64,000 bases of DNA from Rhodobacterales bacterium (GTDB lineage Bacteria; Pseudomonadota; Alphaproteobacteria; Rhizobiales; Stappiaceae), in the NCBI GenBank assembly GCA_008107755.1, contig VIRH01000100.1, positions 62,001-126,000 of the forward strand, read 5' to 3'. A program made the position numbers and the translations under genes. The notes beneath the pieces are model-generated. The model worked only from the letters and a program-made list of their open reading frames with translations, had not been told where the DNA came from and made no database searches. Positions 26,642-35,644 of this stretch are shown here, one piece after another (positions within the stretch are counted from its first letter, which is position 1; the number at the start of each line of letters is the position of its first letter).

Positions 26642-28139
26642 GGGCGCCCCCGTCCGCGTGAGCCGGCATCGGCTGCTTGACCACCCGGAACCCGGAGACT
26701 TTCAGCCACGAGAAATCGACAGAGTCTCCAATGGCTCTGCTGAGGATCATCAGGTCCATCGGGTCGGCGAGAGGTTCATCGAGATGCATGTTGATGCTGA
26801 TCGGCGTATGCGGACCAACTTCTCGCCAACCGCTGAAGAAAGGCGTCGGCCCGACCAGATCGTCCCAGTCAATCTCTGCCACCTTCGAGCGCGGATTTGC
26901 GGAAGACGGCGCCAGAAGGAAGCTGACCGCAGCCGGCGCGCCTTCCGGATGGTCGATGATGGCACTGGCCGAAACAGACGTCGTCCCGGCCTCAACCGCC
27001 CGGCTGATCGCCCCCGCCGTGATCCCGCTCGGCAATGGATGACAGACGAGAGCGTGCTCGTGCTCCAGAAAGCTGATCGTCTCGAACTCCGGCACGACGG
27101 AACTGACGGACACATCGATCACCTGGCGCAGGAGGTCCACAGGCAGATGATAATCCAGAACGCGCGGTTCTTGCGAAACGCTCGACGGAGCGATCATGTT
27201 CGGCACATGTACGGGAGCAATGCCGGGCACGCCGGTGAACACCTTGAACGCGATCGGCCTCAGATCGAGGTCCGCGTGTTCGATATCCGACCGACTGACA
27301 TAGCGCTCGCTCGCGATCGGGTACCCGAGAGACAAGCCGGCGGTTTCCGGTCCGTTTGTCGACACACGGATGCGCATCGTCTTCGCACCGCCGCCACAGG
27401 CACGCGGCAACGAGAAGAAATTCCAGTCCGCAACGAGATGCGCATAGTCTGCGCGCCATTCGCCAACTCGCTCCCCGCTTTCAACGTAGTCAAGTGTCAC
27501 CGACACCTCCCCGCCGCGCCTGGGAACGGAATGAAAATGCAGTGCGAACCCGGCTACGCCATGACTGGAAACCGGCAGAAGTTGTTCAACGTGACCATTG
27601 GCAAGAAGCGCCCCGATGCCCTCGTCCTTGGGGTCGACATATGGGTCATGGGCAAAGGTTTCGGTCAGCGGCTCCCAGTTGCGCGCCTGGAAGGCATCTT
27701 CCAGCGACCGGTAGTTTTCCAGCAGCGTCTCGCGCTCGCGTCTGAGAAGAACCAGTTCGGAGAGGACCGCTGCCGAATAGGAGGCAAGCCTGCCGAGGCC
27801 TCCTTCCAGGAGCACGCGCACCATTTCAAGTTCGCGTGGGTTGCTGTCCGCAGGAAGCCTGCACAATGATATTTCGGGAAGCGCGGCCAGCGACTGAAGG
27901 GAAGACAGCGTCGCCTGAAGGGACGTTTCCGCTTCGTCCGAGAACGCAATGGCGATCAGCGGAAAGCTGTTGCGCAACAAAGGCCTGAGTGCCGTGCCGG
28001 TTTCGGTAAACAGAACCAGATGCCCAATGCAACTCTTCTCAAGCCTTTCGCGATCAAGTTCGCACGCCAGCACAAGCTTTCTACTCGCCGACATTTGCCT
28101 ACTTGCTACAGACATCATGCCCTGCACTGCCTCTGTCAA
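26631..28139 (-). CDS. Unrecognised 502-residue protein of the polysaccharide operon
   Basis: I do not recognise a family. No signal peptide or clear TM segment. Residues about 100-165 look helical with coiled-coil tendency (LLRRERETLLENYRSLEDAF). The second half is beta-rich with a segment resembling carbohydrate-binding jelly rolls (GFALHFHSVPRRGGEVSVTLDYVESGE) and ends with WLKVSGFRVV. It is first in a five-gene operon and overlaps the glycosyltransferase start by 11 bases, so a role in sugar recognition or assembly of the glycan is reasonable but unproven. Start: TTG 28139 has GAGGGG at 6 bases; ATG 28118 is an alternative. Confidence 0.7.
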   Translation of the reverse strand: MTEAVQGMMSVASRQMSASRKLVLACELDRERLEKSCIGHLVLFTETGTALRPLLRNSFPLIAIAFSDEAETSLQATLSSLQSLAALPEISLCRLPADSNPRELEMVRVLLEGGLGRLASYSAAVLSELVLLRRERETLLENYRSLEDAFQARNWEPLTETFAHDPYVDPKDEGIGALLANGHVEQLLPVSSHGVAGFALHFHSVPRRGGEVSVTLDYVESGERVGEWRADYAHLVADWNFFSLPRACGGGAKTMRIRVSTNGPETAGLSLGYPIASERYVSRSDIEHADLDLRPIAFKVFTGVPGIAPVHVPNMIAPSSVSQEPRVLDYHLPVDLLRQVIDVSVSSVVPEFETISFLEHEHALVCHPLPSGITAGAISRAVEAGTTSVSASAIIDHPEGAPAAVSFLLAPSSANPRSKVAEIDWDDLVGPTPFFSGWREVGPHTPISINMHLDEPLADPMDLMILSRAIGDSVDFSWLKVSGFRVVKQPMPAHADGGAHVR

Positions 28140-28313
28140 GACCAGCCCCTCGCCGAAGCTGTTGACTGGACTGTTCTACGAGCGGACAGAAACAAAAACG
28201 CTTTTGAAACAAAAGACTAACTCTACGTTCTTGATAATTTGACGCATCAGGGATAACACACAATACTTTTCGATGTAACAGTAAAATGAATTCAATAACT
28301 TGTATAATTTACA

Positions 28314-28440
28314 CTTAAATTCGAAACAAAATAGTTTTACTGAGACCGGCCCCCATCAAGTCAGTAAACTAAGGCGTCCAGCAACCGGAGAACAACCTTT
28401 GCGAGCTAAGTGTGAAACTTCGCTCGCGACCCCTTTTTTT
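28314..28440 (+). ncRNA. Candidate small RNA with own promoter and terminator
   Basis: A plus-strand terminator lies at 28401-28440 although the genes on both sides are on the minus strand, so it must end a transcript of its own. A perfect -10 TATAAT stands at 28303-28308, giving a start near 28314 and an RNA of about 127 bases. It contains two stem-loops: AGTTTTACTGA at 28333-28343 with TCAGTAAACT at 28361-28370 (C-rich loop GACCGGCCCCC), and the terminator. The -35 region is poor. No open frame with a ribosome site is present. Confidence 0.5.
28401..28440 (+). terminator. Orphan plus-strand terminator
   Basis: Stem GCGAGCTAAGT (28401-28411) with ACTTCGCTCGC (28417-28427), one T-C mismatch, loop GTGAA; then GACCCC and seven Ts at 28434-28440. 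No plus-strand gene lies upstream for several kilobases. Confidence 0.7.
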
Positions 28441-28540
28441 GGATAAGACAGACATCGGGAGATCTGGCCGTGGAAAACCCCGGCGCGTGAAAGCATCGAC
28501 GAAGTCCGTATGCCTGCACCCTGGCGAGTGTCAGACCTGA

Positions 28541-29407
28541 TCAGTCCGCATCCGGCCGAGCGAGCATATGGGCGAAGCCGCCCTGAACGACGCAATCCGG
28601 CAGTCCGTCCAGCGGGACGAGCGACGTGCCGAGCAGCTCGCGCTCATAAAGCCGATCGATATCGCTGGTGTCGACGGTCTGGCCGTGCACCACAGAGGCC
28701 AGCTTCGTCCGGAAGGCCTCCTTGCCGCCCATGGAGGAAAAGTGCCAGCCGGCATCGTTGATGATCCGGACGGGACGACTGATGCCCGAAAGGTTGCGAT
28801 TGCGTATCCGCAACAAGGGCTGCGCGACGGAATTCGGCACCCAGTCCTTCTTGGTCATCCGGGCCTTGGTCCGGCGCAGTTGCTGCGGCGTCGTCAGGTA
28901 TTTCTTCTCGATCATTCGCGAACCGAGCAACCACGTCCGCTCCGGAACGATCCGGTTGAGATGGTGCTTGTAAAGCCCCTGCGCGAAGACCAGCAACCTG
29001 CTCCGATAGAGCTGTTTCTCAAGCACCCTTGCAAGGACATCCCTGCGCACGATCTCGTCGACATCCGAGAGAAGAACGAGATCGTCCGGCGCCGCACCTT
29101 CAAGGGCATCAGCGATACAATTGCGCTGATAGTTCTCGCGCTCCCAGTCCTTCTTCCGCCTGTTCTTGTAAACCCCCAGGGCCGGCGGCAGTTCGTCCGG
29201 GAACGTGATCTGAAGATCAATGATCTTGTCCGCCCATCTTGCAAACCGCTCGCGGTTTTCCGCAAAATAGAACGGTTTCGCGGTTCCCCGCTGCGTCTGG
29301 TTGGCCTCCACCAGCACGAAATGGTCGACATGATCGCCCATTTCCCGCAGCCGGATTTCCAGAAGGTCGAATTCGTTGTGAAAGACGAAGCAGTCGCAGA
29401 GCTTCAC
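28541..29407 (-). CDS. Glycosyltransferase family 17-like (N-acetylglucosaminyltransferase type)
   Basis: A 288-residue protein beginning VKLCDCFVFHNEFDLLEIRL, the hallmark N-terminus of GT17, followed by VDHFVLVEANQTQRGTAKPF, NYQRNCIADALEG and the DxD-like LLSDVDEI. It ends with a conserved WHFSSMGG segment. GT17 founders add bisecting GlcNAc in eukaryotes; bacterial members sit in surface-glycan loci. GTG 29407 has AAGGAG 8 bases ahead, clearly better than upstream frames. It lies beyond the candidate sRNA from the main polysaccharide operon but in the same orientation, and probably acts on the same glycan. Confidence 0.8.
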   Translation of the reverse strand: MKLCDCFVFHNEFDLLEIRLREMGDHVDHFVLVEANQTQRGTAKPFYFAENRERFARWADKIIDLQITFPDELPPALGVYKNRRKKDWERENYQRNCIADALEGAAPDDLVLLSDVDEIVRRDVLARVLEKQLYRSRLLVFAQGLYKHHLNRIVPERTWLLGSRMIEKKYLTTPQQLRRTKARMTKKDWVPNSVAQPLLRIRNRNLSGISRPVRIINDAGWHFSSMGGKEAFRTKLASVVHGQTVDTSDIDRLYERELLGTSLVPLDGLPDCVVQGGFAHMLARPDAD

Positions 29408-29709
29408 CGGGCGTCTCCTTGAAAGCCCGCACTTGCGACCGCGTTGCAGCACACGTTGCATTGAGGGCCGAGAATGTTCTTTGTACCGCGGGTCTGGCCG
29501 AACCGCATGGAACTCCCGCCGCGCTCAAAGAGCGCCCCCGCCTGAAATCCGTTACGCATGCCGATTCCGTCAGTTCCGATTGCCGGACCGATATAGGATT
29601 TCGCGGCGAAGGTCCATGCAGCCGAAGGACTCCGTCTTGCTCGCATCGCTCCCGTGTTTCTGACGCGCGAGCCAGCGAAGAGGCCTGCGAAGACGCTCGG
29701 ATTGCAGAC
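29408..29709 (-). other. 302-bp leader of the GT17 gene with a possible coding remnant
   Basis: No firm gene. In the minus strand a frame of about 84 codons (from ATG 29655) ends in a stop that overlaps the GT17 start (GTGA at 29404-29407). Its end reads ILGPQCNVCCNAV, resembling the Cys-pair zinc-ribbon that opens some methyltransferases in polysaccharide loci. It lacks a ribosome site and its N-terminal part looks random, so it is more likely a degraded remnant than a live gene. Confidence 0.25.
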
Positions 29710-29736
29710 AAAAAAAGGCCCGGCAGAAGCCGGGCC
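29710..29736 (-). terminator. Terminator of the DUF2336 gene
   Basis: Perfect 8-bp stem GGCCCGGC / GCCGGGCC with a 4-base loop; on the minus strand it is followed by seven Ts (A-run at 29710-29716). Confidence 0.85.
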
Positions 29737-29764
29737 AGAGGACAAAGGCGCAACTGCTTTGCCA

Positions 29765-30850
29765 TTAGTTGAGTACGACAGAACTCCAATGCGACATTTT
29801 TCGCTTGGCTTCGGCGACCGTCATGCGCTCGAACTGAGCCATGACATCGCTGCGTGTCTCCGGCGTGAGGCGATGACGCCACGGGCCGATAGACAGAAGT
29901 GCGCTCACGGTGATCGAGGAGAAGCCAGAAGCCTTTGCCAGGATCACGAAAGGTTCGGGGTTGGGACGAACCATCCAGTGGCTCATCTCATCCACACCGG
30001 CCCGAACCAGCCATGAGAAGGTTGCGACGGCTTCGGCGAACCGATCTTCCGACGCGAAGCGCCGCAATGCGGCCTCGTTGACCATGCCGCGTTTTGCCAG
30101 CAGCATGATCCTGCTGCGTGCGGTCTCGAAGTCATAACGCCCCAGCCAGTATTGGTTGGACATGTTTTGTGCCGCCACGTCCGCTGCCTGGTCCACGCGC
30201 TCGGCCTCTTCCTTTCGGCCGGCTGCCTGGAGTTTCTTGCGCACTTCCTCGCTTGCAACCGCGACCAGGCTCGAAATATGCGCTTCCGCCAGGTCCGCGC
30301 GTTCGCTCAGCGAAAGCTGAAGCGTTGCATCGGCGGCAGAGTCGCTGATGAGAGCCATGATCGCACCATCGGAAAGGCAGGCACCATCATTGCTGGCCAC
30401 CTTGCGCTTCACCTTGAGGTCGCCCTGACGAACCAGAACGTCCGTCACCTCTTCGGAGAGCACTTCCCGCTGTGCAATTGCAAAGCAGTGCGAATTTCCG
30501 CGTTTTTCGGCAATCTTGATCAGATCGCTGTCACGCAGCACAGTGGACCGAACCAGGATTGGTTCGGCAACCTCGATGTCATCATCGGCCAGACGACGGA
30601 TCGTCTCTTCCGGCCCGCGGCGCAGACTGGACATCTGATCGGCAACATACCGTCGCACTTCAGACTCCACCATGTCGACCAACCGCAGAAGAACGGAGTC
30701 ATAGATATCGACCTGTTCGTCGGAGCATCTGTCAGATGTCAGGGCAAACAGGGTTGCGACATGTCGCGCCAGTTCCGCCCGCCGGGCGCTTCCAGCTTCC
30801 CCGGTCAGCTCCGAAAAGTTCACCAGTTCTGTTTTCAACGCTTCAGTCAT
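29765..30850 (-). CDS. DUF2336-domain protein
   Basis: A 361-residue, mostly helical, HEAT-like cytosolic protein. The LRRGPEETIRRLADDDIEVAEPILVRS segment, then VLRDSDLIKIAEKRGNSHCFAIAQR and VTDVLVRQGDLKVKRKVASN are the repeats of DUF2336 proteins of Alphaproteobacteria, some linked to cell-cycle or stress signalling. No catalytic residues are evident. It is a single-gene unit with its own terminator and an AT-rich upstream region. Confidence 0.8.
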   Translation of the reverse strand: MTEALKTELVNFSELTGEAGSARRAELARHVATLFALTSDRCSDEQVDIYDSVLLRLVDMVESEVRRYVADQMSSLRRGPEETIRRLADDDIEVAEPILVRSTVLRDSDLIKIAEKRGNSHCFAIAQREVLSEEVTDVLVRQGDLKVKRKVASNDGACLSDGAIMALISDSAADATLQLSLSERADLAEAHISSLVAVASEEVRKKLQAAGRKEEAERVDQAADVAAQNMSNQYWLGRYDFETARSRIMLLAKRGMVNEAALRRFASEDRFAEAVATFSWLVRAGVDEMSHWMVRPNPEPFVILAKASGFSSITVSALLSIGPWRHRLTPETRSDVMAQFERMTVAEAKRKMSHWSSVVLN

Positions 30851-31465
30851 TGTTCGATACCAATTCCCAAAATTTGTGCCGTATCGGCGTTGGTAGCGAA
30901 GATGAACTCGAGACTTAAAGAAGAGAGAAATACGTTTTTCGAGAATGTAATTGTGTTTATTTAAAACTTGATCGAAGTTCGAAATTCCATCGAAACTCGA
31001 CCAGCAAGCTACTGTTTTTTATCGTTTAATTCCGTCCCAATCAGCAAGAAACCTGACGCACGACGGCTCATACGCACAAGATTATTTTCAAAAAAATGCG
31101 GTACGACCCGAACGCGGTCATCAAATCCATCAAAAAAGAGGCAGCTGTTAACGCCCCTCACCCGGGAGGCGACCCTAGGGGCCCGAGCTTGTGCGACACT
31201 GGACGCAGCACCTTAAAGTGGCGATGCCTGATCCCTCGCGCGCTGAGGCCAGACAGCGATTGACGATGGCAGGCCAGACAATGCCTCGGGCTGACACGAT
31301 CAATGGCAGGAAGGCGCCAGTCTCGCGCCGGATTAAAGACAGGGACACTTCTTCTTTTCACGCTGCGCGCCACAGAAGGCGAGACGCCTGGCGAAGGCAC
31401 ATGAAACGACAAGAGAGGCCGTCGCATCCGTCGGCCTCTCTCGCAACCGGTAAATTCGAACGGTC
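30851..31465. other. 615-bp gene-free region upstream of DUF2336 and downstream of the oxidoreductase
   Basis: The left 270 bases are AT-rich and should hold the DUF2336 promoter; TCGAA elements cluster at 30968-31000 (TCGAAGTTCGA and TCGAAACTCGA). The right part is GC-rich without a recognisable gene; open frames there have no ribosome sites. The terminator at 31412-31441 belongs to the oxidoreductase gene. Confidence 0.5.
31412..31441 (-). terminator. Terminator-like hairpin after the indolepyruvate oxidoreductase gene
   Basis: Perfect 10-bp stem AGAGAGGCCG / CGGCCTCTCT with a 10-base loop, 25 bases beyond the stop; the following minus-strand sequence (TGTCGTTTC) is only moderately T-rich. 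Confidence 0.6.
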
Positions 31466-34400
31466 CTATTCGGCCGCCGCCAGGAATTCCTTGGCGCCCT
31501 GACTTTCGTCGCCGCCGTCGCCGCTGGTTTTCCGAAGCCGCTCAAGAAGCTGCCGACGCTTGGCCATCGCGACCGCGAGATTGCTCTCCTTCACCGGACC
31601 GAACCCGCGCACGAGGTCTGGGACCCGCGCGAGTTCCACCAGCAGACCGTAGTCGCCATCAGGCAGGTGCGTGAGGATATCGACGATGTCCTTTTCGTAC
31701 TGCTCGATCAGCGCACGCTCTGCCTTGCGCTCCTTGCTGCGGCCAAAGGGATCGTACCACTTGCCACGCGCCCCCTTGAAGCGGGCGAGAAGCTGAAAGG
31801 CCGTGAAGATCCAGGGGCCGAAGGCAATCTTGGCCGGTCGCCCCGTCTTCGGATCCGTGCGATGAGCAAGCAGCGGCGGAGACAGATGAACCTTGAGCTT
31901 GCGCGGGTTCTCGAACCGCTGGGCGATCTTCTGCTTGAAGGCCGGATCGCTGTAGAGACGCGCAACCTCGTATTCGTCCTTGTAGGCCATGACCTTGAAG
32001 AGCATGTCAGTGACGGTCTGCGTCAGGCGCAACGTTCCGGGACCATGCTCCTCGTCGGCCCGCCGGACCTTGTCGAGGAGCGCCGCATAGCGGTCGGCAT
32101 AAGACGCATCCTGATAGGACATCAGCTCCTGCGCATTGAAGACGATCTTCTCAGCTAGGGTGAAGACCTGGGGCTTGCGCTCCTGGGGAAGCGCCTGCAG
32201 CAGCTTATCCGGCGTCGCGACGAGCACCCGGCCGGCGCGGAAGGCCTTGATGTTGCTCGCCACGGCAGCGCCGTTGAGCTCCAGGGCGGTCTCGATCGCC
32301 CAGTCGGAGACCGGCAATGCGCCACTCTGATAGGCCATACCGACCAGCAGCATGTTGGCGTAGATCGCATCTCCCAGAAGCTTTTCGGCAATGTCAGCCG
32401 CATTGACCGGCAGATACTCACCGGATGCGGCCTTCAAAGCCTCATCCATCCGCTTCTCGTCGAAGGAGAGCGTCTGCTTCAGAACGAATTCCGCTGTCGG
32501 CGCCACCTTGGTATTCGCAACCGTCAGCATTTCGCCGCGGCGGGCCAGGGACAGCTGATCGGCATTGGTCGCGACCACCATGTCGCTGGCTATCAGCAGG
32601 TCGAGGCTCGCCGCGGGGACGCGCGGTCCCTCGATGGCACGGTTGCTGGCAGCAAAGCGGACGTGAGAGGTGACCGGCCCGCCCTTCTGGGCAAGGCCCG
32701 TCATGTCAAGCGTCGAGGCCTGCTTGCCGTCAACATGTGCCGCCATGGCCAGAACGGCGCTGATCGTGGTGACACCCATACCGCCTATCCCGGCAACCAG
32801 GGCGTTGCGCGTGCGCTCCAGCGGCGGCAGCTTCGGCTGAGGAAGATCGGCGCTCAATGCATCGATATCGACATCGGCTTTCTTCGGCTTTTTCAGCTCG
32901 GCGCCGTTGACCTCGACGAAGGACGGGCAAAAGCCCTTGATACAGGAATAATCCTTGTTGCAGCTCGACTGGTTGATCACGCGCTTTTCACCGAACGGGG
33001 TCGGCAGAGGTTCAACGGAGAGGCAATTCGACTGAACCGAACAATCGCCGCAGCCTTCACACACCCGGTCGTTGATGAAGAGGCGCATGTCCGGATCGGG
33101 AAACTGGCCACGCTTCCGGCGGCGGCGCTTTTCCGCCGCGCAGGTTTGATCGTAAACGATCACAGATACCCCCGGGAACGTCTGAAGCTCCCTCTGGACG
33201 TCCATCAGGTCGTCCCGGTGATGGACCTTGGTTCCAGGCGCGATCGGCGACCAGGAGCCGTAGCTGTCCGGGTTCTCCGAAACGATCGCGATCCGCTCGA
33301 CCCCTTCCGCCTCGAGCTGGCGGGTGATCTGCGGCACCGTCAGCTGCCCGTCAACCTTCTGACCGCCGGTCATGGCGACCGCGTCATTGAACAGGATCTT
33401 GTACGTGATCGGCACATTGGAGGCGAGCGCCTGGCGGATCGCCAGAATGCCGGAATGGAAATAGGTGCCGTCGCCCACATTGGCGAAGACATGGGTATCG
33501 CCGGAAAACGGCTGCTGCCCGACCCAGAGGATACCTTCACCGCCCATGGCGATCTGGCCTTCCGTTGTCCGGCCTGCCATTTCCGTCATGGCGTGACAGC
33601 CGATGCCGGGCATGGAGCGGGAGCCCTCGGGCGTCAGCGTCGAGGTCGAATGCGGACATCCGGAACAGAAATACGGGATGCGTGCGGCGCGCTCGGCATG
33701 ACCCTGCGCCCACATGGCTTGCTGGTTCATTCGAGACGCGACTGCCCGCATCTCCTCCGTCACGATTTCCGCCGGCAGCCAGCCCATCAGGCCCTCGATC
33801 AGTTCCGCGACGGAGAGTTCGAGCACATCCGACAGGAACGGCGAACCATCCGGCCGTTTCTTGCCCCAGACCTCCGGCCGGCTCATTTCCGGCCAGTGGT
33901 AGGAGATGTCCTTGATCTGCGGTTCCATGAAGGCCCGCTTGTGCTCCACAATGAGAAGCCGCTCCGCGCCGCGCGCGAAGTCCCTGAGGCCCATCGGCTC
34001 GATCGGCCACGTCAACGCGATCTTGTAGACCGCAAGTCCGATGTCCCGCGCCGCCGCCTCGTCGATCCCCATGAGGTCGAGCGCCTGAAGCAGGTCGCGA
34101 TAGGCTTTCCCGGTGGTAATGATGCCAAATTTCGGGTTGCGCCGCTGTCCGAACGTGACCCGGTCGAGCCCGTTGGTGCGCACGTAGTTCTGCGCCGCCG
34201 GCAGCCGCAAATCGCGCAGAAGGCGTTCGGTCTCGAGGCGGTTTCCAAGGAGAAGATCCCGGTTCTGGCGGTACTCCTTGCGCGGATCCCCTTCCGGCGG
34301 GCGCACCAGACGCAGCCGTTCCGGCGAGACATTGATCGTCGCCGAGGCATCCATGGTGTCGGCGACGCACACGAGCGCTGTCCAGAGACTGGCAAACCGC

Positions 34401-34987
34401 GACATTTCCAGACCGTGAAGACCGAAATCGAGAACGTCCTGGATATCGGAAGGGTTCAGGACCGGAATCTCGGCGTGCTCGAAATAGAATTCGCTCTGGT
34501 TCGGAAGAATGGAGGACTTGGCCAGGTGATCATCGCCTGCGAGTGCAAGCACACCGCCATTGCGATCCGTGCCCGACGCATTGGCCTGGCGAAGGGCATC
34601 GCCGGCACGGTCGACGCCCGGAGACTTGCCGTACCAGATCCCGAAGACGCCGTCGTAGTTTGTCGCGCGGCCCTCGCCGCCCTCGCCCCTCAGCTTCTGG
34701 CTGCCCCACACCGCAGTGGCGCCCAGTTCCTCGTTAACGCCAGGCTTGAAGACAACATCGTAAGTCTTGAGATGGCGGGCGGCGCGCATCAGCTCTGTGT
34801 CGTAGCCCGCGATCGGCGAGCCGCGGTAGCCGGATATGAACCCGCCGGTCTTCAGTCCGGACAGCCTGTCGAGGCGTGCCCGATCCAGAGCAAGACGGAC
34901 CAAGGCCTGTATTCCCGTGAGATAAACCTGTCCCTCGTCTGCGACATATTTGTCTTCCAGCGACACGGGTGGCCTATGCACATTCAT
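31466..34987 (-). CDS. Fused indolepyruvate ferredoxin oxidoreductase (IorA+IorB)
   Basis: A 1173-residue TPP- and Fe-S-dependent oxidoreductase that converts aryl or branched 2-oxo acids to acyl-CoA. In order: pyrimidine-binding domain at the N-terminus (FISGYRGSPIAGYD, GVNEELGATAVWGSQ), TPP-binding part (YFCSGCPHSTST, FANVGDGTYFHSG with the GDG motif), a ferredoxin-like Cys cluster (VCEGCGDCSVQSNC) with a further Cys run near SCIKGFCPSF, then the gamma/IorB domain (AGIGGMGVTTIS). The fused long form is usual in Alpha- and Betaproteobacteria under aerobic conditions. GGAGG lies 7 bases before ATG 34987. It is divergent from an Lrp regulator and near a D-amino-acid dehydrogenase, consistent with aromatic amino-acid catabolism. 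Confidence 0.92.
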   Translation of the reverse strand: MNVHRPPVSLEDKYVADEGQVYLTGIQALVRLALDRARLDRLSGLKTGGFISGYRGSPIAGYDTELMRAARHLKTYDVVFKPGVNEELGATAVWGSQKLRGEGGEGRATNYDGVFGIWYGKSPGVDRAGDALRQANASGTDRNGGVLALAGDDHLAKSSILPNQSEFYFEHAEIPVLNPSDIQDVLDFGLHGLEMSRFASLWTALVCVADTMDASATINVSPERLRLVRPPEGDPRKEYRQNRDLLLGNRLETERLLRDLRLPAAQNYVRTNGLDRVTFGQRRNPKFGIITTGKAYRDLLQALDLMGIDEAAARDIGLAVYKIALTWPIEPMGLRDFARGAERLLIVEHKRAFMEPQIKDISYHWPEMSRPEVWGKKRPDGSPFLSDVLELSVAELIEGLMGWLPAEIVTEEMRAVASRMNQQAMWAQGHAERAARIPYFCSGCPHSTSTLTPEGSRSMPGIGCHAMTEMAGRTTEGQIAMGGEGILWVGQQPFSGDTHVFANVGDGTYFHSGILAIRQALASNVPITYKILFNDAVAMTGGQKVDGQLTVPQITRQLEAEGVERIAIVSENPDSYGSWSPIAPGTKVHHRDDLMDVQRELQTFPGVSVIVYDQTCAAEKRRRRKRGQFPDPDMRLFINDRVCEGCGDCSVQSNCLSVEPLPTPFGEKRVINQSSCNKDYSCIKGFCPSFVEVNGAELKKPKKADVDIDALSADLPQPKLPPLERTRNALVAGIGGMGVTTISAVLAMAAHVDGKQASTLDMTGLAQKGGPVTSHVRFAASNRAIEGPRVPAASLDLLIASDMVVATNADQLSLARRGEMLTVANTKVAPTAEFVLKQTLSFDEKRMDEALKAASGEYLPVNAADIAEKLLGDAIYANMLLVGMAYQSGALPVSDWAIETALELNGAAVASNIKAFRAGRVLVATPDKLLQALPQERKPQVFTLAEKIVFNAQELMSYQDASYADRYAALLDKVRRADEEHGPGTLRLTQTVTDMLFKVMAYKDEYEVARLYSDPAFKQKIAQRFENPRKLKVHLSPPLLAHRTDPKTGRPAKIAFGPWIFTAFQLLARFKGARGKWYDPFGRSKERKAERALIEQYEKDIVDILTHLPDGDYGLLVELARVPDLVRGFGPVKESNLAVAMAKRRQLLERLRKTSGDGGDESQGAKEFLAAAE

Positions 34988-35135
34988 CCGACTTCCTCCT
35001 CAAGCGTCCAGACGGCAGCACGTAATTTCATGCCGCACATCCTATTCGATAAATATCATCCTTTTCACTGGCAATTTCTGTGCTATCGTCACGCACAATC
35101 CCCAATAGACAGCATAAAAATTCCCCAAAAAGCTT

Positions 35136-35615
35136 ATGACTGACAAATATCTTCTCGATCCGTCCGACATCCGTGTCCTCCGCGTTCTGCAACGGGATGC
35201 ATCGCTCTCCATTGCAGAGGTCGCCAAGGAAGCGGGGATGAGCCAGACACCCTGCTGGCGCCGCATCAAGCGGCTAAAGGAGCACGGGATCATCCGGCAG
35301 ATCACCGCGATCATCGACCGGGAATCAGTCGGTCTCGGCTTCGTTGCCTATTCATTTGTAAAGCTAACAGTTCCCAGCCGTGAAAACATGGAAACTTTTG
35401 ACAGGCTTGTTCATCACTGGCCCGAGGTCGTCACCTGCGAACGGATCACCGGCGCGGTCGACTATCTGATCAAGGTGGTCACGGACGACATCAAGACCTA
35501 CGACAATTTCCTGCGCCTGAAACTGCTCGACAACACGCTGGTTTCCGACGTCCAGTCACGCATCGTGGTCAATACGGTCAAGGATACCGTCGCCCTGCCC
35601 CTTCGGGAAAACTGA
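35136..35615 (+). CDS. Lrp/AsnC-family transcriptional regulator
   Basis: A 159-residue regulator: N-terminal helix-turn-helix (LDPSDIRVLRVLQRDASLSI, EAGMSQTPCWRRIKRL) and a C-terminal RAM ligand domain (EVVTCERITGAVDYLIKVV). It is divergent from the fused indolepyruvate oxidoreductase, 148 bp apart, so most likely it activates that gene in response to an amino acid, as BkdR-type Lrp proteins do (family knowledge; the amino acid is not determined). It converges on the D-amino-acid dehydrogenase-like gene with only 29 bases between stops. Confidence 0.92.
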   Translation: MTDKYLLDPSDIRVLRVLQRDASLSIAEVAKEAGMSQTPCWRRIKRLKEHGIIRQITAIIDRESVGLGFVAYSFVKLTVPSRENMETFDRLVHHWPEVVTCERITGAVDYLIKVVTDDIKTYDNFLRLKLLDNTLVSDVQSRIVVNTVKDTVALPLREN

Positions 35616-35644
35616 CGTCCGAGCCATCCCCCACGACAAAGCGA

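Noticed and set aside
30968-31216. Short open frame upstream of DUF2336
   Set aside because: No ribosome site, translation lacks any structured pattern, and the region is AT-rich promoter-like sequence.
32663-35143. Open frame of more than 800 codons antisense to the indolepyruvate oxidoreductase
   Set aside because: Antisense shadow of a gene with clear cofactor motifs; no recognisable domain or ribosome site.
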